A stretch of 64,000 nt of DNA. Source: Alphaproteobacteria bacterium (GTDB lineage Bacteria; Pseudomonadota; Alphaproteobacteria; Rhodobacterales; Rhodobacteraceae). The stretch is from the NCBI GenBank assembly GCA_030431825.1, contig JAUIIJ010000015.1:1-64000 (forward strand), written 5' to 3'. Position numbers and translations under genes: made by a program. This document shows, in pieces, positions 24,208-32,556 of the stretch (position 1 is the first letter of the stretch; every line of letters begins with the position of its first letter). Under the pieces are notes generated by a model that made no database searches, was not told the origin of the DNA, and was given only the letters and a program-made list of their open reading frames with translations.

Positions 24208-24657
24208 TCAGACGGCGCGCCGCAGCAACCTCTTGATCATCGGCTCTGATTGCAGAGACAGGATGATATCCTGAAGCTCCGGTTCCCGCACGACGCGCGC
24301 AGCCTGTTTCAGGGTGAACCAACGCCGCTTTCGTTCGTCGCGCTCCTTCCAGCGCTTCAACACGGATCGCACCAGCATCGGGTAAAGGATAATCCGGCAT
24401 CCGACCTTGCCATTACCCCGCGTCTTGCCCGCAAAGACGTATTTGCCGATCGGTCTGCTGGCCACATTGCCACAGACGCCCGCCTCTTCCCGCGCCTCGA
24501 TTTCCGCGGATTCCCGACGTGACTTGCCGCTCATCTCCGATCCTTTGGGCGGCAACCAGCGACCGGAGCCGCGCGATGTCACAAGCAGAACCTCAAGCCT
24601 GTTTCGCTTGTTCAGACGAACGGGAAGCGCGGCAACCTGAGGTTTGGTTCGGGGCAT
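24208..24657 (-). CDS. Nudix hydrolase, DIPP-like
   Basis: The protein is 149 residues from ATG 24657, with AGGGGAG nine bases upstream. The Nudix region reads WLPPKGSEMSGKSRRESAEI then EAREEAGV, so the catalytic E-x-x-E-E core is intact, but the first box Glu is Lys and the usual Arg before it is Ile. This variant box is shared by an alphaproteobacterial subfamily related to diadenosine/diphosphoinositol polyphosphate hydrolases. It is divergent from the RHH-CHAD-ParA-CYTH operon, so a joint role in polyphosphate or dinucleotide metabolism is plausible. Confidence 0.85.
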   Translation of the reverse strand: MPRTKPQVAALPVRLNKRNRLEVLLVTSRGSGRWLPPKGSEMSGKSRRESAEIEAREEAGVCGNVASRPIGKYVFAGKTRGNGKVGCRIILYPMLVRSVLKRWKERDERKRRWFTLKQAARVVREPELQDIILSLQSEPMIKRLLRRAV

Positions 24658-24817
24658 ATGTGCGAACTCCCCTGGATCGTTACACAAGATGGTGAGATCA
24701 CTCTGGCACGTTACCCCGGCTCTCTCAAGAGTCCTCTGCGCGGCGCAAACCGGCCGTTTCCACGCGAAAACGGCGGAAAACCCCGCCTCGACCATAAGCC
24801 GGGTTGCGCCCAATTAG

Positions 24818-24839
24818 ATGTCATGACATTTTGACGTCA
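24818..24839. promoter_or_regulatory. Paired palindromes, candidate RHH operator
   Basis: ATGTCATGACAT (24818-24829) and TGACGTCA (24832-24839) are two perfect palindromes two bases apart, giving four GTCA/TGAC half-sites. A -10-like CATAAT follows at 24838-24843. They lie 19 bases upstream of the RHH gene start, as expected for an autoregulated ribbon-helix-helix operon. Confidence 0.55.
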
Positions 24840-24857
24840 TAATACAAGGTGAAGAAC

Positions 24858-25043
24858 ATGGCCAAGGTGGAAAAGCGCGAACCGAAAGCGGCGACCGATG
24901 ACAAGAAGAACACATCGCTGCGACTTAGCAAAAAGACATTGAAAGCGCTCAAGATACGGGCCGTCCAGGAAGAAACCAGCGTTCAGAAAATTGTTGAGCA
25001 GCTTATCGAGGCGTATCTCGACGCCCCGCGAAAGAAGGACTGA
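24858..25043 (+). CDS. Ribbon-helix-helix DNA-binding protein (ParG/CopG-like)
   Basis: The protein is 61 residues from ATG 24858 (a GTG at 24849 is possible), with AAGGTGAAG upstream. A flexible Lys-rich N-terminus precedes an RHH unit: strand NTSLRLS at about 20-26, helix KKTLKALKIRAVQEE and helix VQKIVEQLIEAYL. It is the size and layout of ParG-type partners of ParA ATPases. Its stop overlaps the CHAD start by one base (TGATG). It likely represses this operon and may link ParA to a cargo or to DNA. Confidence 0.85.
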   Translation: MAKVEKREPKAATDDKKNTSLRLSKKTLKALKIRAVQEETSVQKIVEQLIEAYLDAPRKKD

Positions 25044-26566
25044 TGAAACAGACAGACCATTATTGCTTGCCCCTGAAGACGGCGAGCGACTTGCCGGACC
25101 TCAAGTTCGGCAAGCTGACCCCGATCGCAACGGGGGATGAAACCAGCCGCGCATTTCAATTGCTCGACACGTTCGACGACACGCTGAGCGGCGCAGGAAA
25201 ATTGCTTTGGGATACCGGCGAGACCCTCGAACTGCTGACGCCGCGGGATGGCCTGCTGCGCCAACCGGCCACGCGCAGCGGTCCGTTTGTCACCGACCTT
25301 GCCGACGGGCCGGTCAAGGCCGCACTTGGCGAAGTATCCCCGCTGCGCGCCCTGCTGCCCGTTGGCGAGGGCGACATACAGGAGACAAGGCTGTCGCTCG
25401 TCGATGGCGAGCAAAAGACCCGCGTGCGGATCAACCTGCGGCTGCTGACGACGCAACAGGGAGAGTCGGTCGCGATCGTGACCCTTCAGGGCCTGCGCGG
25501 CTATGACAAGGCACTGGCCCAGGTGCGCAAGCAGATTCTGGCCAGCGGCGGTGCACCATTGGGCGAGGGCTCGATCTATGCGACGCTGTTTCCGGGCCGC
25601 GCCGGCTATGTCGCCAAGCCGGCGATCCTGATCGGGCAGGACGAGGCGGCGTATCACGCAGCCAACAGTATCATCGGCACCTACCTGCCCATCGCACGCG
25701 CCAACGAAAAAGGCATTATCGACGACACCGACACGGAATTCCTGCATGATTACCGTATCGCGCTCCGGAAAATCCGGTCGGTGCTGAGCCTGTTTTCGGG
25801 GGTCTACGGCGAAAAGGCCACACTGCGCCTGAAAACCCGGTTCTCCGAGTTGATGTCGCCGACGGGCCGCCTGCGCGATCTGGACGTCTACCTGGCGGAA
25901 AAGGACAAGTTCTTTGCCCTGTTGCCCGCCACCCTGCATCCGGGGCTCGCGCAGCTGTTCGACATGTTCGCGGATCAGCGCAAGGAGGCGCAGACGGCGC
26001 TGTCAAACCACCTGAAAAGCAAGGCATACCGTCAGGAGGTGGGCGATCTTGTCGATCTTTTCGCGAAAGGCAAGAAGATCAAGCGCGGGCCGGATGCGGA
26101 TCGTCCGGCGCTGGATTATTCGCGTGCCCTGATCTGGAAGCGATACCGCAAGGTCTGCAGGATTGCCGCCGGAATCGATGCGCAAACCGAGGACGAAGAG
26201 GTGCACCGCCTGCGCATCCAGTGCAAGAAGCTGCGCTATCTCATGGAGTTTTTCGGACCGGTCTTTCCCAGGGCAGAGTTCCAGAGCATTCTGAAACCCC
26301 TCAAGCGGTTGCAGGACAACCTGGGGCTGTTCAACGATTACTCGGTGCAGCAGGACAACCTGCGCGCGTTGCTCGACGATCTGGGCCGCACATCCGAAAA
26401 GAAAAACCTGGAAATCGCTCAGAGTGTTGGCGCGCTGGTCGCCGTACTGCACCGCAAGCAACTTGAAGAGCGCGCCAAGGTCATGAAAAGCTTTGGAAAT
26501 TTCAACAGCAAGACGACCCGGGACACGTTTCGCACCCTGTTCCATGATACAGAGGGCAAGAAATGA
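25043..26566 (+). CDS. CYTH-like/CHAD domain protein (polyphosphate-associated)
   Basis: In this 507-residue protein, residues about 1-170 look like a diverged CYTH (triphosphate tunnel) domain with a LLDTFDDTLSGAGKLLW strand pair. Residues about 205-495 are a CHAD domain with conserved His/Arg/Lys helices (FLHDYRIALRKIRSVLSLF; EVHRLRIQCKKLRYLMEFF). CHAD domains bind polyphosphate and localise to polyphosphate granules in studied bacteria. It is flanked by an RHH protein and ParA with one- and four-base overlaps, so all three are made together. Catalytic residues of the N-terminal CYTH appear degraded, suggesting binding rather than catalysis. Confidence 0.9.
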   Translation: MKQTDHYCLPLKTASDLPDLKFGKLTPIATGDETSRAFQLLDTFDDTLSGAGKLLWDTGETLELLTPRDGLLRQPATRSGPFVTDLADGPVKAALGEVSPLRALLPVGEGDIQETRLSLVDGEQKTRVRINLRLLTTQQGESVAIVTLQGLRGYDKALAQVRKQILASGGAPLGEGSIYATLFPGRAGYVAKPAILIGQDEAAYHAANSIIGTYLPIARANEKGIIDDTDTEFLHDYRIALRKIRSVLSLFSGVYGEKATLRLKTRFSELMSPTGRLRDLDVYLAEKDKFFALLPATLHPGLAQLFDMFADQRKEAQTALSNHLKSKAYRQEVGDLVDLFAKGKKIKRGPDADRPALDYSRALIWKRYRKVCRIAAGIDAQTEDEEVHRLRIQCKKLRYLMEFFGPVFPRAEFQSILKPLKRLQDNLGLFNDYSVQQDNLRALLDDLGRTSEKKNLEIAQSVGALVAVLHRKQLEERAKVMKSFGNFNSKTTRDTFRTLFHDTEGKK

Positions 26567-27309
26567 AGATTATCGCCTGCTATTCGAACAAGGGCGGCGT
26601 CGGCAAGACCGCAACCGCCGTGAACCTGGCACATGCCTTTGCCGAGGCCGGATCCCGTACGCTGATGTGTGACCTCGACCCGCAGGGCGCGTCGAGCTTC
26701 TATTTTCGCGTAAAGGCGTCAAAGAAACTGAAGGACGCCAGCTTCTTCAAGGATGTGGAGCGCTTTACCGGGGCAATCCGCGCCAGCGACTTCGACAATC
26801 TCGACATTCTGCCCGCCAATCTGAGCTTTCGCGATTTCGACATCTTCCTGTCGCGGATGAAGAACAGCCGCTCGCGGCTCAAGAAGGCGCTCAAGGCCGG
26901 CGGCAGCGACTATGACGTGGTAATCCTGGACTGCCCGCCCAACATCTCGACCCTTTCGGAGAACGTGTTCCGCGCCGCCGATTGCATCGTGGTTCCGGTG
27001 ATCCCCACCTCGCTTTCGGAGCACACGTTCGAGCAGCTGATGGATTTCTTCAAGGCCAACAAGCTTGAGCGCAAGAAGATCCTGGGGTTCTTTTCCATGG
27101 TGCAGCGCTCAAAGAAGCTGCACCGCGAGACCGAGGACAGGATGCGCAAGCAGCACCGCAAACGGTTCCTGGACACCAGCATCCCGTTCACCTCCGAGGT
27201 CGAAAAGATGGGTATTCACCGCGCGCCCGTTGCGACATATGCCGGCAACCATTCCGCCGCCACGGCCTATCGCGATCTCTACGCCGAAGTGATGGCGCAC
27301 CTTAAATGA
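26563..27309 (+). CDS. ParA-type cargo-positioning/partition ATPase
   Basis: The 248-residue protein has the deviant Walker A KGGVGKT at residues 10-16 with the signature lysine, switch I region CDLDPQGASS near 37, and Walker B VVILDCPP near 123. Basic C-terminal residues could bind non-specific DNA. No ParB gene or parS site adjoins it, so it is an orphan of the kind that positions protein cargo (carboxysomes, chemoreceptors, granules) rather than a plasmid partition protein. It overlaps the CHAD gene and the CYTH gene by four bases on each side, a strong hint of joint function. Confidence 0.92.
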   Translation: MKIIACYSNKGGVGKTATAVNLAHAFAEAGSRTLMCDLDPQGASSFYFRVKASKKLKDASFFKDVERFTGAIRASDFDNLDILPANLSFRDFDIFLSRMKNSRSRLKKALKAGGSDYDVVILDCPPNISTLSENVFRAADCIVVPVIPTSLSEHTFEQLMDFFKANKLERKKILGFFSMVQRSKKLHRETEDRMRKQHRKRFLDTSIPFTSEVEKMGIHRAPVATYAGNHSAATAYRDLYAEVMAHLK

Positions 27310-27788
27310 CCCGGGCCACCGAAGTCGAGCGCAAGTTTCTCGTTGCGGAATTGCCGGACCTGACGCGCGCACGCGCCGTGCGCATTCGGCAGGGATACCT
27401 CACCAGCAAGCCCGACTCGGTGGAGATCCGGCTGCGTCAGAAAGGCGACACCTATCTGACCACACTCAAGAAGGGGGCCGGTCTTGAACGCGTGGAATGC
27501 GAGGCGGAAATCTCGGAGGCGCATTTTGACGCCTTCTGGCCGGCGACCGAGGGGCGGCGCGTCGAAAAGACCCGCTGGACCGGCCGGCTTGCCTGCGGCG
27601 CCACGTTCGAACTCGACATTTTCGAAGGCACGCTCGCACCGCTTGTTCTGGTCGAGGTCGAATTCGGGACGCGCGAGGAAGCCTCGGGTTTTCAACCGCC
27701 TGCCTGGTTCGGCCAGGACGTGACCGACGACGCGCGTTATTCCAACGCAAGCCTTGCGGCGAGCGGTGCACCGGCGCCAGGCGCCTAG
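27306..27788 (+). CDS. CYTH domain triphosphatase-like protein
   Basis: The 160-residue single-domain CYTH protein has the metal-binding E-x-E-x-K motif as EVERKF at residues 6-11, then basic strands (VRIRQGYL, VEIRLRQKG, TYLTTLKKG) and acidic E-x-E strands (VECEAEIS, LVEVEFGT) lining the tunnel. Typical members hydrolyse inorganic triphosphate or modify polyphosphate. It is the last gene of the RHH-CHAD-ParA-CYTH operon, overlapping parA. Its intact motif contrasts with the degraded CYTH of the CHAD protein. Confidence 0.9.
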   Translation: MTRATEVERKFLVAELPDLTRARAVRIRQGYLTSKPDSVEIRLRQKGDTYLTTLKKGAGLERVECEAEISEAHFDAFWPATEGRRVEKTRWTGRLACGATFELDIFEGTLAPLVLVEVEFGTREEASGFQPPAWFGQDVTDDARYSNASLAASGAPAPGA

Positions 27789-27902
27789 CCGCCCGCGCGG
27801 CGACCTGCCGGGCATCAACAGCAGTTGCCATTTCGCCCGGCATGTTTACGTTGATTGCGAAGGACGACGCGAGGTCCTGTCGCAATTTCGGATATCTGAA
27901 AC

Positions 27903-29003
27903 GTGTCTCTGTGGAAGCAGTTCCTGATCCTCGGCATTCTTGCCGTGCTTGCCATTGCCGGGTACGAAGCCTTTGATCGCTATGCCGGTTCGTCGGATGA
28001 CGCGGGCAGTGCGACGCCGGTCGGGGCACGCGCGGCGGTGGTCGAACTCGCCCGGGCCGAGACATCGACCCTGAGCCAGACAGTCGAAGCCGTTGGCACC
28101 AGCCGCGCCCACCAGTCTGTCGAGATTGTCCCGCAAGCCGAGGGACGCGTCGTCGAGATGAATTTTACGGCCGGGCAACGTGTCGAGGAAGGCACGGTTC
28201 TGGTCCGGCTTGACGACACCATCGAGCGCGCCGATCTGACCGAAGCAGAAGCCCGCCTGCGCGAACGCGGCAAGGTGTTCGAGCGGATGACCCAGCTGAG
28301 CAACAGCAACGCGGTGGCCGAAGCGGCACTTGAGGATTCGATCGCCCGGCTGGCCGAAGCCCGCGCCGAGCTTGACCGCGCCCGCCAGCGTCTGAACGAA
28401 CGCAGCATCCGCGCGCCGTTTTCCGGTATTGTCGGGCTCGCCGAGGTGGACAGGGGCGCGCGCGTGGCACCCGGCACGGTCATCACCCGGCTGGACGATC
28501 TGAGCGAAATCGAAGTCGAGTTCTCGCTGCCCGAAACACTGTTCGCCCGGGTCCGGACCGGCCAGCGGCTGGTCGCGACCAGCATCGCCTTTCCCGGTCA
28601 GGGCTTTACGGGCCAGATAGATGCCGTGGACAGCCGGATCGACCCGATCAGCCGCGCGTTCCGCACGCGGGCGATCATTCCCAACCCCGACGGGCTGTTG
28701 CCTGCGGGCATGTTCATGGCGCTGGAACTGACGCTGTCTCAGGATGACTTTGTCGTCGTCCCCGAGGAAGCGATCATCTTTCAGGCCGCCGAGACCTACG
28801 TCTTTACCGTTCAGGCAGGCATCGCCCGACGCACCCGCGTGACAACGGGGCAACGACGCGACGGCATGGTCGCGGTCCTGGACGGGCTGGATGCGGGAAC
28901 AGATGTGGTCGTGCGCGGCCTGCACCGGGTCCACGATGGCAACCCCGTGGAAATCCTCGGCGCGCCACCGTCGGATGCGACGCCTGACGGGGCGGACTCA
29001 TGA
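27903..29003 (+). CDS. RND efflux periplasmic adaptor (membrane fusion protein)
   Basis: The 366-residue protein has an N-terminal membrane helix (FLILGILAVLAIAGY), lipoyl half-domains (SVEIVPQAEGRVVEMNF; IRAPFSGIVGLAEVDRG), an alpha-hairpin coiled coil between them (about 120-185) and a beta-barrel. The start is a GTG with a weak ribosome site. It overlaps the RND permease by four bases and joins it to an outer-membrane channel, which is not encoded here. The transported substrate is unknown; multidrug efflux is the default reading. Confidence 0.9.
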   Translation: MSLWKQFLILGILAVLAIAGYEAFDRYAGSSDDAGSATPVGARAAVVELARAETSTLSQTVEAVGTSRAHQSVEIVPQAEGRVVEMNFTAGQRVEEGTVLVRLDDTIERADLTEAEARLRERGKVFERMTQLSNSNAVAEAALEDSIARLAEARAELDRARQRLNERSIRAPFSGIVGLAEVDRGARVAPGTVITRLDDLSEIEVEFSLPETLFARVRTGQRLVATSIAFPGQGFTGQIDAVDSRIDPISRAFRTRAIIPNPDGLLPAGMFMALELTLSQDDFVVVPEEAIIFQAAETYVFTVQAGIARRTRVTTGQRRDGMVAVLDGLDAGTDVVVRGLHRVHDGNPVEILGAPPSDATPDGADS

Positions 29004-32000
29004 CGCTCTCGGACATCTCGGTCCGGCGCCCGGTCCTGGCAGCGGTAGCCAGCCTGTTGCTGATCGTCTTCGGCATCGGCGCGTTGCGCGACATCCCGGT
29101 GCGAGAATTGCCGGATGTCGACAATGCGGTGGTGACCATAACCACCACTTATCGCGGCGCCGCGCCCGAAGTGATCGACACCGACATAACCGAAACCGTC
29201 GAGGGCGCGGTTGCCTCGATTTCCGGGATACGTTCGATCAGTTCGGAAAGCCGTCAGGGCCGGTCGCGCGTCACCATCGAGTTCGAGGTCGGGCGTGACA
29301 TCGAGATTGCCGCCAATGACGTGCGCGATGCAGTCGGGCGCGTGCGCGATGATCTGCCCGAAGAGGCCGACACCCCCGAGGTCGAGAAAAGCGATGCCGA
29401 CGCCGACCCGGTCATGCGGCTGGCGATCACGTCCGACCGGATGACCACCGCCGAGATCACCGATTATGTCGATCGTTTCATCGCGGATCGGCTGGCGACC
29501 CTGGATGGCGTTGCCAGTCTGCAAATCTATGGCGAAAGGTCATTTGCGGTGCGCATCTGGCTTGATCGCCGCGCGCTCGCGGCACGCGGCCTCACGGTGT
29601 CCGACGTGGAACAGGCGTTGCGGCGCAACAATGTCGAGCTGCCCGCCGGAGAAGTCACCTCGCGCAGCCGGCAACTGACCGTGCGACTGAACAGCCGTTT
29701 GAAAAGTATAGATGATTTCCGCGACGTGGTTCTCGACCGGGTGGGCGGATATCCCGTACGCCTGAGCGATGTGGCCCGCGTCGAGCCGGGTGTGGCAGAC
29801 GATTCCACCATCGCGCGCAGCGACGGCAAAGACGCGGTGGGCGTCGCCATCCAGCGGCAGAGCCAGTCGAACACGCTCAGGATTTCCAACGCGGTCAGGG
29901 AAGAGATTGCACTGCTTCGCCCGACTCTGCCAGAGGGCATGGACATCAATGTCGGCTCGGACGACGCGCTGTTTGTCGGGGCCTCGATCCGCGAAGTCGT
30001 GCAGGCGCTGTTCATCTCGCTCGGTCTTGTGGTGCTGGTCATCCTCTTGTTCCTGCGCAGCTTTCGCGCCACCCTTATCCCGGCGATCACCATTCCCGTG
30101 TCCCTGCTCGGGGTATTCGTGCTGATCGGGGTCTGGGGTTTTTCGATGAATACCCTGACGCTCCTGGCCCTGTTGCTGGCGATCGGGCTGGTTGTGGATG
30201 ACGCCATCGTCGTGCTCGAGAACATCCAGCGCCGGATCGAGAATGGCGAAAGCCCGATGGTCGCAAGCCTGCGTGGGGCCCGCCAGGTGACGTTTGCGGT
30301 GCTGGCCACCTCGGTCACGCTGATCGCGGTGTTCATTCCACTGTCTTTCATGCCCGGTCAGGTCGGACGGCTGTTCATCGAGTTCGGCTGGGTCATGGCG
30401 GGCACCGTGGCAATTTCCACCTTTGTTGCCCTGACCGCCTGTCCCGCGCTGGCCTCAAAGATCCTGAGCCGCAAGTCGGTGACCGTCGATCAGCCCGCGG
30501 ATGCGCCTCGCGGACCGATCCAGATGGCCTATGCCGCGTTCCTGACGCGCATGTTGCGCATGCCGCTCGTGGTTCTGGCGCTTGCCATCGTCGTGACCGG
30601 TGGGGCTGCACTGTTCTTCGGGACGCTCCCCCGCGAACTGGCCCCGCGCGAAGATCGCGGCGTCGGCTTCGTGCCCCTGACGGCACCTCAGGGCAGCACG
30701 GTGCAATATTCCGATCTCGCCGCGCGGCAGGTCGAGGAAATCCTGCAACCGCTGCGCGACGAGGGCGTGATCGAAAGCGTGTTCACCTTCTCCGGCTTCG
30801 GCAACCGCGCATGGCGTGCCTTCGTGGTGTTTCGTCTGGCACCGTGGGACGCGCGGACCATGCCCGCCGCGGACGTGGTCGGGCGCATCGCACCGCAGAT
30901 CGCCCGCATGACTCTGGCCCGGGGCTTTCCGGTCACACCGGCCGGGCTGGGACTGCGCGGCAGTTCCACGCCGGTACGCGTCGTGGTCAGCGGGCCGGAT
31001 TTCGACAGTGTAAAGGATTGGGCAACCGCCCTGCTGATGCAGGCGGAGCAGATCGAGGGGCTCGCCAATCCCGAGATCAATTTTGAACAGAACCTGCCGC
31101 AGCTCGAGGTCAATATAGACCGTGCCCGCGCCGACGATCTGGGGATTTCGGTCGATACCGTCGCCAATACCATGCAGACCATGCTCGCCTCGCGGCAGGT
31201 CACCACATTTGTCAGCCGGGGGCGGGAGTATCCGGTGATCCTGCAGGCCGAAGAGCAGGACCGCCAATCGCCCTCGGATATCGACAACATATTCATTCGC
31301 TCCGGAGATGGCGAAACACTCGTGCCCCTTGGTGCGCTGGTCTCGGTCACGGAGAATGCGGCCTCGCCCTCGCTGCGACGGTTCGACCGCCTGCCTTCGG
31401 TGCAACTCTCGGGCGCGCTGGCCCCCGGTGCGGATCTGGGGAGAGTGCTGAACGACCTGGAAGCGGCGGCAGGCACCATCCTGCCAGCCGGGGGCAAACT
31501 GGGCTACGAAGGCCAGTCGCGCACCTTCAAGGATACGTCGGCGGGCACCGGCATGGTCTTCGCTCTTTCCCTGCTCATCGTATTCCTTGTTCTGGCCGCC
31601 CAGTTCGAGAGTTTCATTCACCCGGTAACCATCCTGCTGACCGTGCCCGCCGGCGTCGCGGGCGCGATCTATGCGATGGCGCTCGGGGGCCTGTCGCTGA
31701 ATATCTACAGCCAGATCGGGATCATCCTGCTGATCGGGCTGGTCGCCAAGAATGGCATCCTGATCGTCGAATTTGCCAACCAGCTGCGTGATGAGGGAAA
31801 ATCCACACGCGAAGCGGTGGTCCTGTCCGCCGTGCTGCGGCTGCGGCCCATCGTGATGACGGTCCTGTCCACGATCCTGGGTGCCTTGCCGCTGGTCCTG
31901 GCCACCGGGGCGGGCGCCGAAAGCCGCAATGCCATCGGCACCGTGATCATCGCGGGGCTGGCCATGGCGTCGGCGCTGATGCTGGTGGTGACACCGGTGC

Positions 32001-32089
32001 TCTATGACCTGCTCGCCCGCTTTACCAAGCCGCGCGGCGCGGTCGAACGCGCGCTGGAGGACGAATTGCGGGCCGCGCCCGTCGACTGA
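29000..32089 (+). CDS. RND-family inner-membrane efflux permease
   Basis: The 1029-residue protein has AcrB/MexF-like architecture: TM1 near residue 15, a large periplasmic loop to about 335, TM2-6 with the proton-relay pair in IGLVVDDAIVVLENIQRRIE near 400, a second loop, and TM8-12 with the signature IGLVAKNGILIVEFANQL near 915. It exchanges protons for substrate and pumps with the adaptor upstream. It is closest in style to the MexF/AcrB-like HAE-1 permeases; the substrate cannot be deduced. No terminator is obvious in the 49 bases to the convergent DUF2218 gene. Confidence 0.95.
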   Translation: MTLSDISVRRPVLAAVASLLLIVFGIGALRDIPVRELPDVDNAVVTITTTYRGAAPEVIDTDITETVEGAVASISGIRSISSESRQGRSRVTIEFEVGRDIEIAANDVRDAVGRVRDDLPEEADTPEVEKSDADADPVMRLAITSDRMTTAEITDYVDRFIADRLATLDGVASLQIYGERSFAVRIWLDRRALAARGLTVSDVEQALRRNNVELPAGEVTSRSRQLTVRLNSRLKSIDDFRDVVLDRVGGYPVRLSDVARVEPGVADDSTIARSDGKDAVGVAIQRQSQSNTLRISNAVREEIALLRPTLPEGMDINVGSDDALFVGASIREVVQALFISLGLVVLVILLFLRSFRATLIPAITIPVSLLGVFVLIGVWGFSMNTLTLLALLLAIGLVVDDAIVVLENIQRRIENGESPMVASLRGARQVTFAVLATSVTLIAVFIPLSFMPGQVGRLFIEFGWVMAGTVAISTFVALTACPALASKILSRKSVTVDQPADAPRGPIQMAYAAFLTRMLRMPLVVLALAIVVTGGAALFFGTLPRELAPREDRGVGFVPLTAPQGSTVQYSDLAARQVEEILQPLRDEGVIESVFTFSGFGNRAWRAFVVFRLAPWDARTMPAADVVGRIAPQIARMTLARGFPVTPAGLGLRGSSTPVRVVVSGPDFDSVKDWATALLMQAEQIEGLANPEINFEQNLPQLEVNIDRARADDLGISVDTVANTMQTMLASRQVTTFVSRGREYPVILQAEEQDRQSPSDIDNIFIRSGDGETLVPLGALVSVTENAASPSLRRFDRLPSVQLSGALAPGADLGRVLNDLEAAAGTILPAGGKLGYEGQSRTFKDTSAGTGMVFALSLLIVFLVLAAQFESFIHPVTILLTVPAGVAGAIYAMALGGLSLNIYSQIGIILLIGLVAKNGILIVEFANQLRDEGKSTREAVVLSAVLRLRPIVMTVLSTILGALPLVLATGAGAESRNAIGTVIIAGLAMASALMLVVTPVLYDLLARFTKPRGAVERALEDELRAAPVD

Positions 32090-32138
32090 ACCGCGCCACA
32101 TCGGCATGACGACATTCGCTGTTCGGTCGCAACGGCCC

Positions 32139-32426
32139 TTACGCCTCGGTCCACTCGAGATCTGAAAACTCTTCGCGAAACGCAAACCGCCTGAGGTGAT
32201 CCTCGACGATGAAACGGGCCACCCCCAGACCCTTTTCATCCTCGGCCGTGATCACGATCTTCAGCCCGTGATCGTCGGCGACAAGGGTGGCGCGCCCCGG
32301 CGGCAGATCTGCATGGCCGGATGTGTCGTCGAACTCCACGGCGACCTTATGCGCAAAATGCCTGCACAATTGTTGCAGGTATTTCGATCCGTTCGGGGTT
32401 TCAAAGTGGCCTTGCGACGACAACAT
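32139..32426 (-). CDS. DUF2218 domain protein
   Basis: The 95-residue protein matches DUF2218: it has HFETPNGSKYLQQLCRHFAH at residues 7-26 and the GRATLVADDHGLKIVI strand pair after it. DUF2218 proteins are small, cytoplasmic and frequently sit beside siderophore uptake or reduction genes. Here the gene is divergent from a siderophore ABC operon, sharing a 130-base intergenic region. A role in handling imported iron is an inference from that association. Confidence 0.87.
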   Translation of the reverse strand: MLSSQGHFETPNGSKYLQQLCRHFAHKVAVEFDDTSGHADLPPGRATLVADDHGLKIVITAEDEKGLGVARFIVEDHLRRFAFREEFSDLEWTEA

Positions 32427-32556
32427 GCGGCGTTCCCATTTCCGATTCTTTTACTATGGTAATCTCTTGACCCTCACCGGACAACGCCCTATTGCGGCCC
32501 CGAACGTCAGTAGCCAACGCCAGCAGCGTGAGCCAACACATCCTCAGGAGTCGGCC

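Noticed and set aside
30455-32239. 594-residue antisense frame inside the RND permease
   Set aside because: Composition (Gln/His/Arg-rich) is typical of an antisense shadow, and the permease is unambiguous.
32427-32556. Fur, Irr or RirA box in the siderophore promoter
   Set aside because: I found no convincing match to the Irr (ICE) or Fur consensus; TTAC-TATG-GTAA at about 32450 is too short to claim.
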